Source of the DNA: Candidatus Omnitrophota bacterium
Lineage (GTDB): Bacteria; Omnitrophota; Koll11; Duberdicusellales; 4484-171
DNA length: 32,767 nucleotides
Assembly (NCBI GenBank): GCA_021735115.1
Contig: JAIPHQ010000001.1
Span: forward strand, 1-32,767
Direction of reading: 5' to 3'
In this document: in pieces, positions 16,226-24,817 of the stretch
How positions within the stretch are numbered: the stretch's first letter is position 1
Layout: every line of letters starts with the position of its first letter
Program-made: the position numbers and the translations under genes
The notes under the pieces: model-generated
The model's database searches: none
Told to the model about the DNA's origin: nothing
What the model saw: the letters and a program-made list of their open reading frames with translations, nothing else

Positions 16226-17227
16226 TTAATTTAAGATAAGTTTCTTTTTATCTTTAACAACTTCTCCAATTAAATAACTCTTGTAACTTTTATTTAATTT
16301 ATTTAATATTTTTTTAGCTGCATCTTTTTTAACAACAACCACCAAACCAATACCCATATTAAAAACTGAATACATCTGAGCTTGGCTTAAATTTCCCCTT
16401 TCTTGAATTTTTTTAAAAATATTACTTGGACGCCAACTTTTTTTATTCACCAATAAACTCAGGCCCTTAGGAACAATTTTGGTCGCTTTATTATAAAAAG
16501 CACCGCCAGTAATATGGGCTATCCCGGTTACTGAATTTCCCAAACTTTTAGATGAAAATAAAGAAAGTATTGGTTTTACATAAACACGCGTAGGCTCAAG
16601 CAAAGTCTTTTTGTAACTTTTAAGATCTTTTTGATTTAATACCTTTCTTACTAAAGAAAAACCATTAGAATGAAGGCCCGACGAAGAAATTCCTATTATT
16701 TTATCTCCTTCTTTAATCTTACTTCCATTTATTATCTTTTTCTTATCAACTACTCCCAGACAAAATCCAGCTAAATCATATTCATCTTTTTTATACATGC
16801 CAGGCATCTCAGCAGTCTCGCCTCCCAAAAGGCTACAATTACTTTCAGACAAACCCTGATGTATTCCTCCCACTACTTTTTTTAGAACAGCTGGTTTCAA
16901 TTTACCACAAGCTATATAGTCAAGAAAAAAAAGCGGTTTAGCCCCTAAGCAAATAATATCATTGACATTCATAGCTACTAAATCTATGCCTACTCCAGAA
17001 TGCAGGCCAAATTTTTGAGCTAATTTTAATTTTGTACCCACCCCATCAGTGGAAGAAACCAAAACTGGATTCTTATATTTTTTAGTTATAGTTTTAAAAT
17101 CAAAAAGAGAACCAAAAGCAGAAGTCTTGTTAATTTTTTTAGAAGAAACAAAAGAACTAATCCCTGCCACAAACTGATCCGCTTTTTTGATATCTACACC
17201 CGCTTTTTTATAATCAATTTTTCCCAT
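16226..17227 (-). CDS. purM: Phosphoribosylformylglycinamidine cyclo-ligase (AIR synthetase)
   Basis: Closes FGAM to AIR with ATP. Signatures seen: DYKKAGVDIKKAD, LVSSTDGVGTKLKLA, GIDLVAMNVNDI, GGETAEMPGMY and GLHSNGFSLVRK, HITGGAF. I chose the ATG at 17227, which has GGAG six bases upstream and gives MGKIDYKKAGVD as in the family (333 aa); an in-frame start at 17272 would add 15 residues and overlap purF. The C terminus is normal. It is the fifth gene of the purine run, 14 bp after the purF-like gene. Confidence 0.97.
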   Translation of the reverse strand: MGKIDYKKAGVDIKKADQFVAGISSFVSSKKINKTSAFGSLFDFKTITKKYKNPVLVSSTDGVGTKLKLAQKFGLHSGVGIDLVAMNVNDIICLGAKPLFFLDYIACGKLKPAVLKKVVGGIHQGLSESNCSLLGGETAEMPGMYKKDEYDLAGFCLGVVDKKKIINGSKIKEGDKIIGISSSGLHSNGFSLVRKVLNQKDLKSYKKTLLEPTRVYVKPILSLFSSKSLGNSVTGIAHITGGAFYNKATKIVPKGLSLLVNKKSWRPSNIFKKIQERGNLSQAQMYSVFNMGIGLVVVVKKDAAKKILNKLNKSYKSYLIGEVVKDKKKLILN

Positions 17228-17241
17228 GAATTCTCCTCTGT

Positions 17242-18636
17242 TTATATTTTTCCTCTCCAGCAATAAAGACAAAGCTTATCTTTAGGCAAGCCAATTGCTG
17301 CAACCATATCGTCAATTTTCTGATATTTTAAACTGGTCACTCCTAAATCTTTAGCTATCCAAGATACCATTCTCTTATATTCAGCAGATCTATCATTTAT
17401 ATATTGAGAAACATCTTTTATTTCCTTTTTCTCAATTGCTTTTATTGCCCGGCGAGCTACTAATTCTTTTTTGGTTCGAGTTGAATAATTAAAGATACAA
17501 GGAAACATCAAGGGCGGACAAGCAACCCGAACATGAATTTGTTTAGCCTCATTTTCCCATAATTTTGTGAGCGTATAGCTTTTAAGTTGAGTACCCCTTA
17601 CGATAGAATCTTCACAAAGAACAATCTTTTTATTTTTGATTATTTCTTTTATCGGAATAAGTTTCATTTTAGCCACTAAATTTCTTATACTTTGTAGGGA
17701 AGGAAGATAACTTCGCCCATATCCAGGTGTATATTTGACCAAAGGCCTGCGAAAAGGAATGCCCTTGCCTAAAGCATACCCTATAGCATGAGCAGTGCCT
17801 GAATCTGGAACTCCAGCTGCTAAATCAGGCTTAATTTTATCGTTTCGAGCTAAATACCTACCGCAATTTTCTCTTACCTTTTCTGTATTTATGCCCTCAT
17901 AAGAAGAAGCAGGAAATCCTGTATAAATCCATGAAAAAGCACAAATCTTTAAATTCTTCTTATTACCGGCTTTTTTTTGCTGTAAGCCCTCTTTATTTAT
18001 AAATACAATTTCACCCGGCATCAATTCTTTTTCAACTTTAAAATCTAAATTAGGAAAAGCCGCAGTCTCGGTAGTAACTGCAAACCCACTTTTATTTTTC
18101 CCAACAACTAATGATGATATTCCGTATTTATCTCGAGAAGCATAAATTCCTTTTTTTGTTAAAATTAATAAAGATATAGAACCTTCAATCTTTGAATACA
18201 TATATTCTATCCCTTTGTCTAAAGATCCTTTTTGTAAAATTAATTTACTTACCAATTCACATATATTTACCCGGCTATTAGAAACTTCACTAAAAGAAAA
18301 ATTATTTGAAAATAATTCTCGGGCTAAATCTTTCCAATTATTTATCCACCCATTTATCGCCAAGCAAAAGTCTCCAAACCTGGATTTAACATATAAAGGC
18401 TGTTCTTCATAGCTTATAGCTCCAATCCCCTTATCACCTTCTAAGGAACTATATTCTTCTAACAATTTCGACTTAAATTGGCTACTACTTATATTGTGTA
18501 TCTTTCTTACCATTTTTTTTCCAGATAAAGCCACACCTCCAAAATTAGTCCCAAGATGAGAATGATAATCGCCAAGATAAAAAAGCTGGTCCATACACTT
18601 TTTATTTTTAGAAACTATTCCAAATATACCACTCAT
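17242..18636 (-). CDS. PurF-like amidophosphoribosyltransferase lacking the glutaminase cysteine
   Basis: A 464-residue PurF homologue in the purF position of the purine run. The phosphoribosyltransferase half is intact: PDSG at 277-280, the PRPP loop EDSIVRGT at 342-349, and four cysteines (232, 380, 456, 459) where iron-sulfur PurF proteins bind their cluster. The N-terminal glutaminase half is not: the chain begins MSGIFGI, so the catalytic cysteine is Ser2; HRGQ is HLGT and the Arg of the GHVRYS motif is lost (GAISYEE), although NGW keeps the oxyanion Asn95-Gly96. A GGAG site fixes the start, so no cysteine is hidden upstream. It may use free ammonia, use Ser, or have another role. Confidence 0.9.
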   Translation of the reverse strand: MSGIFGIVSKNKKCMDQLFYLGDYHSHLGTNFGGVALSGKKMVRKIHNISSSQFKSKLLEEYSSLEGDKGIGAISYEEQPLYVKSRFGDFCLAINGWINNWKDLARELFSNNFSFSEVSNSRVNICELVSKLILQKGSLDKGIEYMYSKIEGSISLLILTKKGIYASRDKYGISSLVVGKNKSGFAVTTETAAFPNLDFKVEKELMPGEIVFINKEGLQQKKAGNKKNLKICAFSWIYTGFPASSYEGINTEKVRENCGRYLARNDKIKPDLAAGVPDSGTAHAIGYALGKGIPFRRPLVKYTPGYGRSYLPSLQSIRNLVAKMKLIPIKEIIKNKKIVLCEDSIVRGTQLKSYTLTKLWENEAKQIHVRVACPPLMFPCIFNYSTRTKKELVARRAIKAIEKKEIKDVSQYINDRSAEYKRMVSWIAKDLGVTSLKYQKIDDMVAAIGLPKDKLCLYCWRGKI

Positions 18637-18656
18637 AAATATTCTCCTTTATTAAA

Positions 18657-19430
18657 TTACCTAAAATAATTCACAGAGTTTTTAAACAAGCTGATGCCAT
18701 ATGGATCTTTTTTTTCTTTTCGCCAATATGGATATTGATGCTGAAAAATAAACCTTTCTGGGTGTGGCATAAGCCCCAAAACTCTACCTGTTTGGTCTAG
18801 AATACCTGCAATATTATCCAAAGAGCCATTAGGGTTATCCGGATAATTAACTGCATTGCCCTTATCACTGCTATACCTTAACGCAACCTGATTATTATTT
18901 TTTATTTTATCCAAAATATTCTCCTTGCAAAACAGTTTACCCTCAGCATGAGCAACTGGTAGATAAATCAACTCTGGCAACTGCTTAAACCATATTTTTC
19001 TAGCTAAACAATTAGAATCAGAATCTATCCTTAGTTGAACCCACCGATCTTCAAAACGCCCGGAATCATTTTCTATTAAGCTTAGGCTTTGGCTAAAATT
19101 TAAATTAGGAAGAATACCCGATCTAACCAAAATCTGGAAACCATTACAAATTCCTAAAATCAAACCACCTTTATGAATAAAATTTTTCATTTTCTCTTTT
19201 AACCAAAGAATAATTTCTAGTGAAAATATTTTTCCTGCTCCAAGGTCATCCCCATAGCTAAAGCCTCCCGGAATACAAATAATCTGATAAGAAGAAAAAT
19301 CCTTTTTTTTCTTAATAGAATTTATATGATCTAATTCGGTTTTTGCGCCGGCAGTTCTAAAAGCAAATTCTGTTTCTTTATCGCAATTTGTTCCAGCAGT
19401 ACGAAAAATCAAAACATTAGGCTTTGCCAT
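18657..19430 (-). CDS. purQ: FGAM synthase glutaminase subunit
   Basis: Class I glutamine amidotransferase that feeds ammonia to PurL. The nucleophile elbow GICNGFQIL carries the catalytic Cys, and the His-Glu pair is in GLMPHPERF. The start NVLIFRTAGTNCDKETEFAFRTAGAK and GGFSYGDDLGAGK are PurQ-specific. Length 257 aa is within the range of separate PurQ subunits. It begins 2 bp after purL. Unlike the PurF-like neighbour, its glutaminase site is complete. Confidence 0.96.
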   Translation of the reverse strand: MAKPNVLIFRTAGTNCDKETEFAFRTAGAKTELDHINSIKKKKDFSSYQIICIPGGFSYGDDLGAGKIFSLEIILWLKEKMKNFIHKGGLILGICNGFQILVRSGILPNLNFSQSLSLIENDSGRFEDRWVQLRIDSDSNCLARKIWFKQLPELIYLPVAHAEGKLFCKENILDKIKNNNQVALRYSSDKGNAVNYPDNPNGSLDNIAGILDQTGRVLGLMPHPERFIFQHQYPYWRKEKKDPYGISLFKNSVNYFR

Positions 19431-19432
19431 GA

Positions 19433-22336
19433 TTACTTACTTTTTAGCTCCTTTTGCTTCCATCTAAACTCTTGAAATACTTTAAGCAAACTTTTTTCTA
19501 AATATGATAAATTTATATCAATAATTTTTTTTGATTTTTTGTTATATATAGTTAATTGTTTATCGGCCGAAACACAGCCAATAAGCCCTAAAGGCGTCCC
19601 CTGGAGTTGTTTTTCAAACTCTTCTTTTTTATCTTTAGATACCTCAACCAGAAATCTTGAAGGAGATTCAGAAAATAAAAGTTGATAGTCTTTATTACTT
19701 TCTTGAACCGGTACCTCTTCTAAAAAAATAGATGCCCCCATCCCAGAGCCTACACACATTTCAGATATAGCTACGGCAAGGCCACCTTCAGATAAATCAT
19801 GGCAAGAAGCAACTAGCTTCTGCTTTATAGCTTTAGATAGATTAATAAAAGTATCTTTAGCATTAGGTTCAACTTTCGGCACCAAACCTTGGTTTATGCC
19901 TTTTTGCCTTAAGTATTCAGATTGGCCAAGTTCTGGTTTGGTTAAACCAATTAGATAAATAAGATTATCTTCTTTAGAAAAACTACTACCTAAAGCTAAC
20001 TGCCAATTATCTAACACCGATACAGCTGAAATTAAAAGTGTCCCGGGAATAGTGATTTTATTTTTACCCAAATTATATTCATTATACAAACTATCCTTGC
20101 CCGAGATAAAAGGTACGCCAAAATAAACAGAATAATCATAGCAAGCTTTTGCCGCCCTTACTAAACTTCCCAAGACTTGAGAATCTTCTGGAGAACCCCA
20201 ACTAAAATTATCTAGAATAAATGTTTTCTCTAAAGATGCTCCAGTTGAAATTACATTTCTCATAGCTTCATCGATAGCCAAAGCAGCCATCCAATAAGGA
20301 TCAATATCAGAATAAAAAGGATTTATCCCGCATCCAACTATAACTGCTTTCTGGCTATCAAGCTTAGGCCTAATTACTGCTGCATCATTAGTTTTAAGCG
20401 GCGAGTTACTAATTGCCTTTAATACTGAACCTCCTTGCACTTCATGGTCGTATTGATTCAAAATCCAATCTTTAGGAGCAATATTCGGTGAACTTAAAAT
20501 AGCAATTAAATCATGATTGTAGTCCTTTTTTTCTTTTAGTTTTTCTTCCTTTTGTTCGTTATTTACCCAAATAGCTTTTTTTGAAATTTGAAGACTACTA
20601 AAGATAAAATCCATGTCTAGTTCTGCTACTTTATTATCTTGATAAAAAAGAGTTAAATCGTTAGATCCGGTTACCTGGCCAACTACCGTCATATCAACCT
20701 CTTCTTGTTGGAAAATATCTTTTAACTCCTTCAGTTTATCTTCTTGGGTGAAAAAAACCATTCTTTCCTGAGATTCAGATATCCAAATATCTGTATAAGT
20801 TAAACCCTTATATTTAAGCGGAACTTTATCAAGATAAACCTTAACACCATAACCTTTAGCTAACTCGGTAACTGCACTCGAAAGCCCCCCAGCCCCACAA
20901 TCTGTAATTGCAGTAAATAGGTCCTTTTCTTGAGCCTGCATTAAAGCATCTGCAACTTTCTTTTCTTCAATAGGATTACCAATTTGCACAGCACTTCGCA
21001 ACCCCATAGTTTCTTGGTCTAATTCTTGTGATGAAAAGGTAGCACCATGAATTCCATCTTTGCCAGTTTTTGCTCCACAAACTACAACTAAATCACCCTT
21101 TTTGACTTTTTTAAAAGATTTATCAGAAGAACCAATTCCAAGTGTCCCACAATATACTAAAGGATTTCCTAAAAAACGATTGTCAAAAAGCACTGACCCT
21201 GCTACAGTAGGAATACCCATTTTATTGCCATAATCTCTTACCCCAGATACTACTCCTTTAATTATTCTACGTGGATGAAGCAAACCTTTAGGTAGGTCTT
21301 TGTCTTCTATTTGCCAATTAGAAAAACAAAAAGCATCTATTGAAGCAAATGGCCTAAATCCAGAACCTGTACCTAATACATCCCTAATAACCCCACCAAT
21401 GCCAGTTGAAGCCCCTCCATATGGTTCAAGGCTTGAAGGATGGTTGTGAGTTTCAACTTTAAAACAAATATTTTGATCTTGATCAAATTTCACAATACCT
21501 GAATTATCATCAAATACCGATACGCATTCAGGAGAATTTATCTCTTTTGTTGCTTCCATTATTGTAGACTTAAGTAAATTATTTATTTTTTCTTTTTTTA
21601 TAATTTTCCCATCTTTTTTTTCTTCATAATCAATAAGTCCAGAAAAAGTTTTATGCCCACAGTGTTCTGACCATAAAACAGCTAAAGTTTCTAATTCGCA
21701 ATCAGTAGGATTACGCCCCAATTCTTTAAAATACTTTTGAATCTTTTCCATCTCAAGAATATTTAAAGCCAGGCAGCCCTCTTTAGATATTTGTTCTAAT
21801 CTTTTTTGATCAGCTTCTAAAATATCAATTACTTTAAGTTCAAAATTATAACTGCTAGCTGTCAACTGAAACAAACTTTTTAAGCCTTTTAATTTATTAT
21901 AATCAGCTACTTGCTCGATAACCGGATTATAGATAATTTTGGGCCCTAAAGAATAAATTTGGGCCTGGTTAAGACCGTCAAATCTATATACAGCAGCAGT
22001 ATGAACTTCAGCGTTACCTAAAGATAGGTCATCAATAGCTTTTTTTAAAGAGACAGCAACAGAATCAAAAACACCAGGATGGTAAATTACCATAATCTCT
22101 TGGCTGGAAGGTTTTTCACTAAAAATACCTTGAGATAAAGCATATTCTTCTGTGATTGGATCTATAAGAAGTTTTTCTGCAATTTGTTTAATTTTTTTAA
22201 GATCAAACCCTGCATCAATAAGATATACTTTTTTGATAGATAGAGAAAAATCTTTAAACCCTAAATCCTTTATTTGAGATTTAAGTTCAACATTTTCTTC
22301 TTCTTTCTTAGAGAATACATCGATTCTCCAAATCAT
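19433..22336 (-). CDS. purL: FGAM synthase synthetase subunit with two N-terminal PurS-like repeats
   Basis: Converts FGAR to FGAM using ATP and ammonia from PurQ. At 967 aa it is longer than the small PurL (about 740) and shorter than the large one-chain enzyme (about 1300). Residues 1-70 (RIDVFSKKEEENVELK... KLLIDPITEEYAL) and 80-145 (IMVIYHPGVFDSVAVSLKKAIDDL... GPKIIYNPVIEQV) look like two tandem PurS domains, normally a separate small subunit. The core follows with LWSEHCGHKTF (223-231), VETHNHPSSLEPYGGASTGIGGVIRD and CHDLSEGGLAVAISEM. AGGAG precedes the ATG. The enzyme is thus PurS-PurS-PurL plus free PurQ. Confidence 0.96.
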   Translation of the reverse strand: MIWRIDVFSKKEEENVELKSQIKDLGFKDFSLSIKKVYLIDAGFDLKKIKQIAEKLLIDPITEEYALSQGIFSEKPSSQEIMVIYHPGVFDSVAVSLKKAIDDLSLGNAEVHTAAVYRFDGLNQAQIYSLGPKIIYNPVIEQVADYNKLKGLKSLFQLTASSYNFELKVIDILEADQKRLEQISKEGCLALNILEMEKIQKYFKELGRNPTDCELETLAVLWSEHCGHKTFSGLIDYEEKKDGKIIKKEKINNLLKSTIMEATKEINSPECVSVFDDNSGIVKFDQDQNICFKVETHNHPSSLEPYGGASTGIGGVIRDVLGTGSGFRPFASIDAFCFSNWQIEDKDLPKGLLHPRRIIKGVVSGVRDYGNKMGIPTVAGSVLFDNRFLGNPLVYCGTLGIGSSDKSFKKVKKGDLVVVCGAKTGKDGIHGATFSSQELDQETMGLRSAVQIGNPIEEKKVADALMQAQEKDLFTAITDCGAGGLSSAVTELAKGYGVKVYLDKVPLKYKGLTYTDIWISESQERMVFFTQEDKLKELKDIFQQEEVDMTVVGQVTGSNDLTLFYQDNKVAELDMDFIFSSLQISKKAIWVNNEQKEEKLKEKKDYNHDLIAILSSPNIAPKDWILNQYDHEVQGGSVLKAISNSPLKTNDAAVIRPKLDSQKAVIVGCGINPFYSDIDPYWMAALAIDEAMRNVISTGASLEKTFILDNFSWGSPEDSQVLGSLVRAAKACYDYSVYFGVPFISGKDSLYNEYNLGKNKITIPGTLLISAVSVLDNWQLALGSSFSKEDNLIYLIGLTKPELGQSEYLRQKGINQGLVPKVEPNAKDTFINLSKAIKQKLVASCHDLSEGGLAVAISEMCVGSGMGASIFLEEVPVQESNKDYQLLFSESPSRFLVEVSKDKKEEFEKQLQGTPLGLIGCVSADKQLTIYNKKSKKIIDINLSYLEKSLLKVFQEFRWKQKELKSK

Positions 22337-22374
22337 AAAACTCCTATTATTTATTAATTAATCAGCCAATGAGG

Positions 22375-22394
22375 GGTTTAACTTAAATTAAACC
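22375..22394. other. Small inverted repeat at the purB stop
   Basis: GGTTTAA / TTAAACC, seven perfect base pairs with a six-base loop, spans the purB stop codon at 22378-22380. In the direction of transcription no U-tract follows, so I do not call it a terminator. Confidence 0.4.
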
Positions 22395-23670
22395 TTTTAT
22401 AAATTTTATCTATATTTGCTAGATAATTATACGGGTCAAATATATCATTTAGAATTTTCTTATCCAAGATATCTTTTATTCTATTGTTCTTAAACACTTC
22501 TTCTTTAAAATGTGAGCTATTATTAATTACCCTTAAAGAAATTTCTTGGACTAAATCATATGCTTGCATCCTAGATAAACCTTTTTTCATAAGTTCAGTT
22601 AATACTTTCTGAGAATAAACTATACCTCTATTAAGCTCAATATTTCTAAGCATTCCCTTAGAGCTCACATTTATTCTGGATATAACTTCTTTAAATTTTT
22701 GCAGCATATAATCTATGATTATTGTTGAATCCGGAATTATAACCCTCTCTACTGAAGAATGTGAAATATCCCTTTCATGCCAAAGATTTATATTTTCTGA
22801 AGCAGCAAATGAATTAGAACGAAGCAAACGCGCTAAGCCACAAATTCTTTCGCAAATAATAGGATTTTGTTTATGCGGCATAGCCGAAGATCCTTTTTGT
22901 CCTTTATAAAAAGGCTCTTTAGCTTCACTAACCTCTGTCCGATGAAGATGCCTGATTTCGGTAGCAAATCTTTCAAGAGTTGATCCAATTAATGAAAGTA
23001 AAAATAAAAAATATGCAAATCTTTCTCGTGAAACAATTTGCGTAGAAATTTTTGCTCTATTTATACCTATCTTTTTACAAATATAGTCTTCGGTATTTGG
23101 GCTAAAATAAGCAAATGTTCCTACAGCTCCAGAGATTTTTCCGCAGACTATATAATCAAGAGCGTCAGATAATTTCTCTCTTTCCTCTATTAAGTCATTG
23201 TACAAATAAAGAAATTTTAATCCGAAACTATAAATTTCAGCATGCATTCCATGGGTTCGAGCCATGCAAATTGTATCTTTATACTTTATTGCTTTCTTTT
23301 TAGCCACAGCTATTACCTTATCTAAATCAGATAAAATAATTTTACAAGCATCTTTTATTTGCCAGGCTAGAGTTGTATCTAGAAGATCTGAAGAAGTAAG
23401 GCCTCGATGAAGATATTGCGCAGCTGGACCAATTTGGCCTGATACATGCTTTAGGAAAGCTACAATATCATGACGGGTTTTTGCTTCAATATTCTTTATT
23501 TTAGTAGTTGAAATTTTTACTTTAGAAAATCTTTTACTAGTTCCTTTTGGTATTTTCTTTTGTTTTTCCAAAGCCTCGCAAAGTAAAGCCTCAATCTTTA
23601 AAAACCGCCTAAACTTCTCATCTTCTTGCCAAATTTTACCTATTTTTTCTGGGGTATATCTTTTGATCAA
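22378..23670 (-). CDS. purB: Adenylosuccinate lyase
   Basis: Catalyses two fumarate-releasing steps, SAICAR to AICAR and adenylosuccinate to AMP. The fumarase/aspartase signature is GSSAMPHKQNP, and TRHDIVAFLKHVS and ARTHGMHAE with the catalytic His are present. The start codon is TTG (23668-23670) with GGAGG five bases upstream; no better ATG is near. Length 430 aa is normal. It is the first gene of the purine run and lies behind the strongest promoter of the window. Confidence 0.97.
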   Translation of the reverse strand: MIKRYTPEKIGKIWQEDEKFRRFLKIEALLCEALEKQKKIPKGTSKRFSKVKISTTKIKNIEAKTRHDIVAFLKHVSGQIGPAAQYLHRGLTSSDLLDTTLAWQIKDACKIILSDLDKVIAVAKKKAIKYKDTICMARTHGMHAEIYSFGLKFLYLYNDLIEEREKLSDALDYIVCGKISGAVGTFAYFSPNTEDYICKKIGINRAKISTQIVSRERFAYFLFLLSLIGSTLERFATEIRHLHRTEVSEAKEPFYKGQKGSSAMPHKQNPIICERICGLARLLRSNSFAASENINLWHERDISHSSVERVIIPDSTIIIDYMLQKFKEVISRINVSSKGMLRNIELNRGIVYSQKVLTELMKKGLSRMQAYDLVQEISLRVINNSSHFKEEVFKNNRIKDILDKKILNDIFDPYNYLANIDKIYKRFNLS

Positions 23671-23747
23671 ACCTGCCTCCTATATAAATATTTGTGGAAA
23701 TCCAATATATAGCGAGTAAATACATCTCTACTACTATATAGAATACA

Positions 23748-23776
23748 ATATTAGCAGAAGTGACTAAACCAGTCAA
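23748..23776 (-). promoter_or_regulatory. Sigma-70 promoter of the purine operon
   Basis: On the minus strand TTGACT (23771-23776) and TAATAT (23748-23753) are separated by exactly 17 bases, close to the consensus. The predicted start near 23741 leaves a leader of about 70 bases before purB. A small palindrome GACT-GGTTT-AGTC (23762-23774) overlaps the -35 box and spacer and could be an operator. The rest of the 118-bp panB-purB gap shows nothing else recognisable. Confidence 0.7.
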
Positions 23777-23788
23777 TTAAAATATATT

Positions 23789-24577
23789 TTAAAAGCTTTC
23801 CTGATTTGAGGGAAAGGTTCCCTTTTTTATGGCTTGATCAAACAAATTTATTGCATCTTTTATTTGATAAGATAAGTTAGAAAAAGTTCTTACAAATTTC
23901 ATTTTATTAGGATACATACCCAATAAATCATATAGGACTAAAACCTGGCCGCTACAGTGTTTCCCAGCTCCAATGCCAATAGTGGGAATATCTACAGCCT
24001 CGGTAATTTGTTTAGCTATATCTTTTTTTATGCATTCTAAAACAATGCTAGAGACACCTAAGCTTTGTAATAGCTTAGCTTGCTTGATTAACTTATCAGC
24101 CGATTCTTTATCTTTACCTTGAACTTTATAACCCCCCAAAAGATGCACAGTTTGAGGCGTAAGCCCGATATGGCCCATAACCCAAATATTTTTTTCTACT
24201 AATTTTTTAATTACTTTTTTACAGCCCTTAAACCACTCTATTTTAACCCCATCAGCCCCAGATTGGATAAGCTTTTTTGCGATTTCTAGGGGTTGGCTAG
24301 ATTTTTTCTGGCATCCTGAATAAGGAATATCGGCAATGATAATTTTATCAGGGGCACCTCTAGAGACTGCCTTGGTATGATTCAACATCTCCTCGACAGT
24401 GATTTCTTTTGTATCAACAAGCCCCAAGGAAACATTAGCTAAAGAATCTCCCACTAAAATAATATCAATAGCACTTTGATTTAAAATCTGGGCAAAAGAA
24501 TAATCATAGCAAGTAACTATAGATATCTTCTTTTCTCTGGATATAACTTGTTCAATTTTTGGTTTATTTTTTTTCAT
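23789..24577 (-). CDS. panB: 3-methyl-2-oxobutanoate hydroxymethyltransferase
   Basis: First step of pantothenate synthesis: adds a hydroxymethyl group from 5,10-methylene-THF to 2-oxoisovalerate. Seen: ISIVTCYDYSFAQILNQ, VGDSLANVSLG (metal Asp), GADGVKIEW, VMGHIGLTPQTVHLLGGYKVQGK, and GIGAGKHCSGQVLVLYDLLGMYP. Length 262 aa is normal. panC and panD are not nearby. The gene stands apart from its neighbours, with a MITE-like element and a likely promoter upstream and the purine promoter downstream. Confidence 0.98.
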   Translation of the reverse strand: MKKNKPKIEQVISREKKISIVTCYDYSFAQILNQSAIDIILVGDSLANVSLGLVDTKEITVEEMLNHTKAVSRGAPDKIIIADIPYSGCQKKSSQPLEIAKKLIQSGADGVKIEWFKGCKKVIKKLVEKNIWVMGHIGLTPQTVHLLGGYKVQGKDKESADKLIKQAKLLQSLGVSSIVLECIKKDIAKQITEAVDIPTIGIGAGKHCSGQVLVLYDLLGMYPNKMKFVRTFSNLSYQIKDAINLFDQAIKKGTFPSNQESF

Positions 24578-24592
24578 ATCTATCCCAACTTA

Positions 24593-24621
24593 ATTATATT
24601 CCCTACCAGTAATATTAGCAA
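24593..24621 (-). promoter_or_regulatory. Probable sigma-70 promoter for panB
   Basis: Minus strand TTGCTA (24616-24621), 17-base spacer, perfect TATAAT (24593-24598). The predicted transcription start near 24586 would give a leader of only about nine bases before the panB ATG (24577). The promoter lies between the MITE and panB. Confidence 0.55.
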
Positions 24622-24655
24622 ATGAAAGAAACAAATTTTTAAGCGCTTCAAGTTT

Positions 24656-24817
24656 TAACAAAAAGGGGACGTTTCCCTAATTTATAACTTTTTGGCTACC
24701 AACAACTTACAACTCAATGTTTTTCAACAATTTTTCCTTTTCACTATGAAAAATACTCCTTCATAAGTTACTTACTATCAATGACTTATATAAGAGGGAA
24801 ACGTCCCCTTTTTGTTA
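24656..24817. mobile_element. MITE-like element with 23-bp inverted ends
   Basis: The ends 24656-24678 and 24795-24817 are perfect 23-bp inverted repeats; each arm contains AAAAAGGGGACGTTTCCCT or its complement. The 116-bp interior has no coding potential. The whole is 162 bp. From memory, AAAAGGGGAC-type ends accompany REP-associated (IS200-like) tyrosine transposases in several phyla; no such gene is in this window, so the element would be non-autonomous. The outermost TAA of the right arm is the stop codon of apbE, so insertion trimmed or defined that gene's end. Together with the panB promoter it fills the 237-bp gap. Confidence 0.8.

Noticed and set aside
17228..17272. Longer PurM start overlapping purF
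   Set aside because: The ATG at 17227 has a good GGAG site and the family N terminus.
24656..24817. Inverted repeat as a transcription terminator
   Set aside because: Arms are 116 bp apart and no U-tract follows in the direction of transcription; a mobile element explains the length and perfection better.
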